In this document: positions 41,112-42,854 of the stretch, piece after piece
Layout of the letters: the number at the start of each line of letters is the position of its first letter
How positions within the stretch are numbered: the stretch's first letter is position 1
Notes under the pieces: model-generated
Seen by the model: the letters and a program-made list of their open reading frames with translations, nothing else
What the model was told of the DNA's origin: nothing
Databases searched by the model: none
Position numbers and translations under genes: made by a program
Assembly: GCA_003218945.1 (NCBI GenBank)
Contig: QHPE01000167.1
Span: 1-42,854, forward strand
Source: Verrucomicrobiota bacterium
Lineage (GTDB): Bacteria > Verrucomicrobiota > Verrucomicrobiia > Chthoniobacterales > UBA10450
Direction of reading: 5' to 3'
DNA: 42,854 nucleotides

Positions 41112-41611
41112 AGCGGCGCAGGCCCAAAGAACAATCGCAGCATCTTTTCCTTGCCGATCACGCGCACCAGTTCGTGCGCCGTGCAATACATCAGGATCAG
41201 CACAAACAAGATGATCTGAACCGCCCAGAAATGCGGCCATACCATGTCCGCGAGCATCTTCTCATTGCCAGGGACGATGCCGCCTGCCTGCCGGGAGAAA
41301 TCGATAAGTCGCTCCAAATAGTGAATGACGCCAGCGACTACAAGGTAGATCGTCGTCTTCCAGGCAACATTGTAAGCAAGCGGCTTATCCGGATACCGAT
41401 TGATCGGTGGCAACAGGTCCGCGATCAATACTGCCTTGCCGAGGATCAGCGACGCGACCGCAATCGAGACGGTGGAAAGAGGTTCGAAATGCGAGCCCTT
41501 GGTCATCAACATGCGGATAAACGTGACGATGTGCAGCGCTACGAAGAAAAAGATCGTTGGCGGCAGGATCGCGAAAAATTCTTCCTTAAGCTTCTCGAAT
41601 ATTTTGTGCAT
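41099..41611 (-). CDS. Membrane protein of unknown function
   Basis: A 170-residue protein with about four hydrophobic segments (FFAILPPTIFFFVALHIVTF, then LSTVSIAVASLILGKAVLIA, WKTTIYLVVAGVIHYLERLI and FWAVQIILFVLILMYCTAHE). It begins with a short polar helix MHKIFEKLKEE and ends GKEKMLRLFFGPAPLPAF. I recognise no family. Spacing and strand give no partner: a stem-loop closes its 3' end, and the aquaporin/GlsB pair lies beyond. Charged residues inside the loops (HELVRVIGKEK) are on the expected cytoplasmic side by the positive-inside rule. Confidence 0.65.
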   Translation of the reverse strand: MHKIFEKLKEEFFAILPPTIFFFVALHIVTFIRMLMTKGSHFEPLSTVSIAVASLILGKAVLIADLLPPINRYPDKPLAYNVAWKTTIYLVVAGVIHYLERLIDFSRQAGGIVPGNEKMLADMVWPHFWAVQIILFVLILMYCTAHELVRVIGKEKMLRLFFGPAPLPAF

Positions 41612-41936
41612 GGCATCCCTTTGTTCCTGCTGAATGGCTCATCATGAAATCGACTCAGCGCTACGTACGACAAGGAGCCGTGTCCTACTAAAAATTCACT
41701 CCCCCTTGAATAAACGAGATTCCACAACTTGTCAGTCAGCCGCTCATTCACGACGTTGTCCCTTCATTTGATTCGGGCCTGCAGCACTCGCGTGATACGT
41801 TCTGTTTTGAGCCCGAAAGGATTTTCCACGTCAACTAAAACTAACAACGAAAGGATGGGAGCATGCGATTCGACACTCGGCACAGTCAGTCGAAAAGGTG
41901 ATGCATCTTATTAAGCGCGGCCCCCCTCTCCCTGAG
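41612..41936. other. Intergenic stretch without a recognisable gene
   Basis: About 325 bp between two minus-strand genes. A plus-strand ribosome-site-like AAGGATGGGAGC at about 41850 precedes a frame of only 12 codons, MRFDTRHSQSKR, which I do not call a gene. No tRNA, clear terminator or repeat family of this window is seen. Longer plus-strand frames run into the next gene antisense and are not convincing. Confidence 0.5.
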
Positions 41937-42482
41937 CTAGTTGCTTGCTTTGTCTCCCTCTTTGATCGCGTCAGCTTCGCTGACATACTTACCCTTCTTG
42001 GTCTTGCCGTAAAAACGCGATCCTTCCTTATGGTAGACGTGCGATTCGGTGTTAACCCACACAAGGCCGTGCCCTCCTCCCGGAGCCGGTGTGGGGTTCC
42101 TCGCGCCCCCGGTTTTGGTGGCTTTCGCAGGCGCTGCATTCGCAGGTGCAGGACCGGCTGACGCAGAAGTTTTAGGCTTGAACAAATCTCCGAGATTGAA
42201 CTTTGCTGGAGATGCCGAGGCAGCCGCACTTGCCGCAGGACTTGCGGCGGCGCCCGTCTTGACGTTCCGAGTACGCTTCGCTTTCGGCGAAGCTGCCGGC
42301 GATTCCGCAGCTGAAGCCGTTGTGGGGCTTTGAACGGGCGAAGCTGCCACCTCAGACTTCTTATGCGTGCGGTGCTTCTTTTCCGTCGAAGGAGACTCGG
42401 CGGGGGTGGGCGATTGCGCTTGCAAGAGCGAAATCGCCGCAAAGCTGAGGACCGAAACGATGAGGAGAGATTTGGTACTCAT
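41937..42482 (-). CDS. Exported Ala/Ser/Pro-rich protein with a short C-terminal module
   Basis: A 181-residue protein. The signal peptide is TKSLLIVSVLSFAAISLLQA. Next comes about 110 residues of low complexity, rich in Ala, Ser, Pro and Lys (for example TTASAAESPAASPKAKRTRN). The C-terminal 45 residues are a compact module: GLVWVNTESHVYHKEGSRFY, then GKTKKGKYVSEADAIKEGDK. The same module, with fixed VWVNTxSxVYH and YGxTKxGxY positions, is one I have seen at the ends of exported proteins in several soil bacteria, without a known function. ATG 42482 rather than 42488 is chosen to give a clean charged start. Confidence 0.7.
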   Translation of the reverse strand: MSTKSLLIVSVLSFAAISLLQAQSPTPAESPSTEKKHRTHKKSEVAASPVQSPTTASAAESPAASPKAKRTRNVKTGAAASPAASAAASASPAKFNLGDLFKPKTSASAGPAPANAAPAKATKTGGARNPTPAPGGGHGLVWVNTESHVYHKEGSRFYGKTKKGKYVSEADAIKEGDKASN

Positions 42483-42633
42483 GAACACGAGCGTAGGGAA
42501 CAGATAGAATGGCCGTCAAGATATTTGCCGCCACATTATGGCCGTTCTGGCTAGCTTCGGTTTACCGAGTTTCGACTGCAGCATTACGTTGGGAACCGGC
42601 TAACCGCCTTACTGTTCCGCAAACGATCGGAAG

Positions 42634-42854
42634 TTAACTTCGCGCCACCAGTCGTTCGATCGGCACGTTGAGCCATTCGGCCGTTTCTTGTCGATCTTTG
42701 AAAACGCGAACATTGATGGGAGAACCTTGAGTCAATAGAGCATGCAACCGTGCGTAATGAATAATCGTCGAATCGGTAGCAAGAATCGCTGACTTAACCG
42801 GCGGATGGCCCGCATAGGAAAGACGTCGGCACAAAGAGACTTGAATGACGTATT
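42634..42854 (-). CDS. Conserved hypothetical protein, C-terminal fragment (cut by window end)
   Basis: The frame is open from the window edge to a TAA at 42634, 72 residues. Visible parts are SAILATDSTIIHYARLHALL and INVRVFKDRQETAEWLNVPI. The order (a strand with an ALATDS-like turn, a helix, then VRVFKDRxExxEWL) resembles small STAS/SpoIIAA-like proteins whose C-terminus reads I-x-V-x-V-F-x-D-x-x-x-A-x-x-W-L. The family assignment is from memory and weak. The start lies outside the window; a TTG at 42834 is not taken as the start because the frame is open above it. Confidence 0.5.
   Translation of the reverse strand, partial: YVIQVSLCRRLSYAGHPPVKSAILATDSTIIHYARLHALLTQGSPINVRVFKDRQETAEWLNVPIERLVARS

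Overview
The window is a 42.9 kb piece of chromosome from a free-living, probably Gram-negative bacterium. Base composition is moderately GC-rich. The closest match from memory of gene content is a soil Verrucomicrobiota (Chthoniobacterales-like) or a similar PVC/Acidobacteria-type genome. This is inference: it rests on stand-alone RfaE2, a LolC/E-type permease, an orphan integron integrase, a small GIY-YIG gene, a four-helix-bundle gene and palindromic GTCATTCCGAGCGAAGTCGA repeats. No rRNA or tRNA gene is present to place it. I see no CRISPR array and no intact prophage or transposase.

Layout. 0-7 kb: the 3' part of nagA, an MGDG-synthase-like glycosyltransferase, a YihY/BrkB membrane protein, a PGRP-type amidase on a Lys/Pro-rich stalk, and an APC amino-acid permease coupled to a secreted protein of unknown function and to a possible 56-aa ORF. 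7-18 kb is mainly housekeeping: a tandem-ACT protein, glgX, a host-attachment-family protein, hpf, metF, a TVP38 membrane protein, mnmG-plsY-gpsA (plsY and gpsA overlap by 4 nt), purN-rfaE2 (also a 4-nt overlap) and a DUF4912 protein. 18-24.5 kb: two tandem APC permeases, a two-lobed retropepsin-like aspartic protease, and a murU-amgK pair for recycling cell-wall amino sugars.

24.5-30 kb is the odd region. ftsH carries a small internal deletion that removes the segment expected to hold the third zinc ligand and shifts the frame. Next comes an integron integrase gene (intI) interrupted by a 278-bp insertion that encodes a small GIY-YIG nuclease and is bounded by perfect 14-bp inverted repeats. 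Cutting out the insertion restores a textbook IntI reading frame across the junction. Both intI and the GIY-YIG gene have further lesions. A nucleotidyltransferase and a metallophosphoesterase follow, divergently arranged.

30-42.9 kb holds mostly single genes: a 2H phosphoesterase, VOC and DUF2237 proteins, a LolC/E-like permease, a molybdenum-carrier-type Rossmann protein, a cupin, a quinone oxidoreductase, a broken four-helix-bundle gene, a DUF4440-like secreted protein, a K+ channel, a lipoprotein hydrolase, an aquaporin, a GlsB/YeaQ protein, and several secreted or membrane proteins of unknown role. Envelope and cell-wall functions recur through the window (nagA, amidase, murU, amgK, rfaE2, plsY, gpsA, Lol permease). 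At least five genes look frameshifted (ftsH, intI, GIY-YIG, four-helix bundle, a ~54-aa ORF near 10.9 kb). Either this strain carries many decaying genes or the assembly has indel errors; reads would decide.
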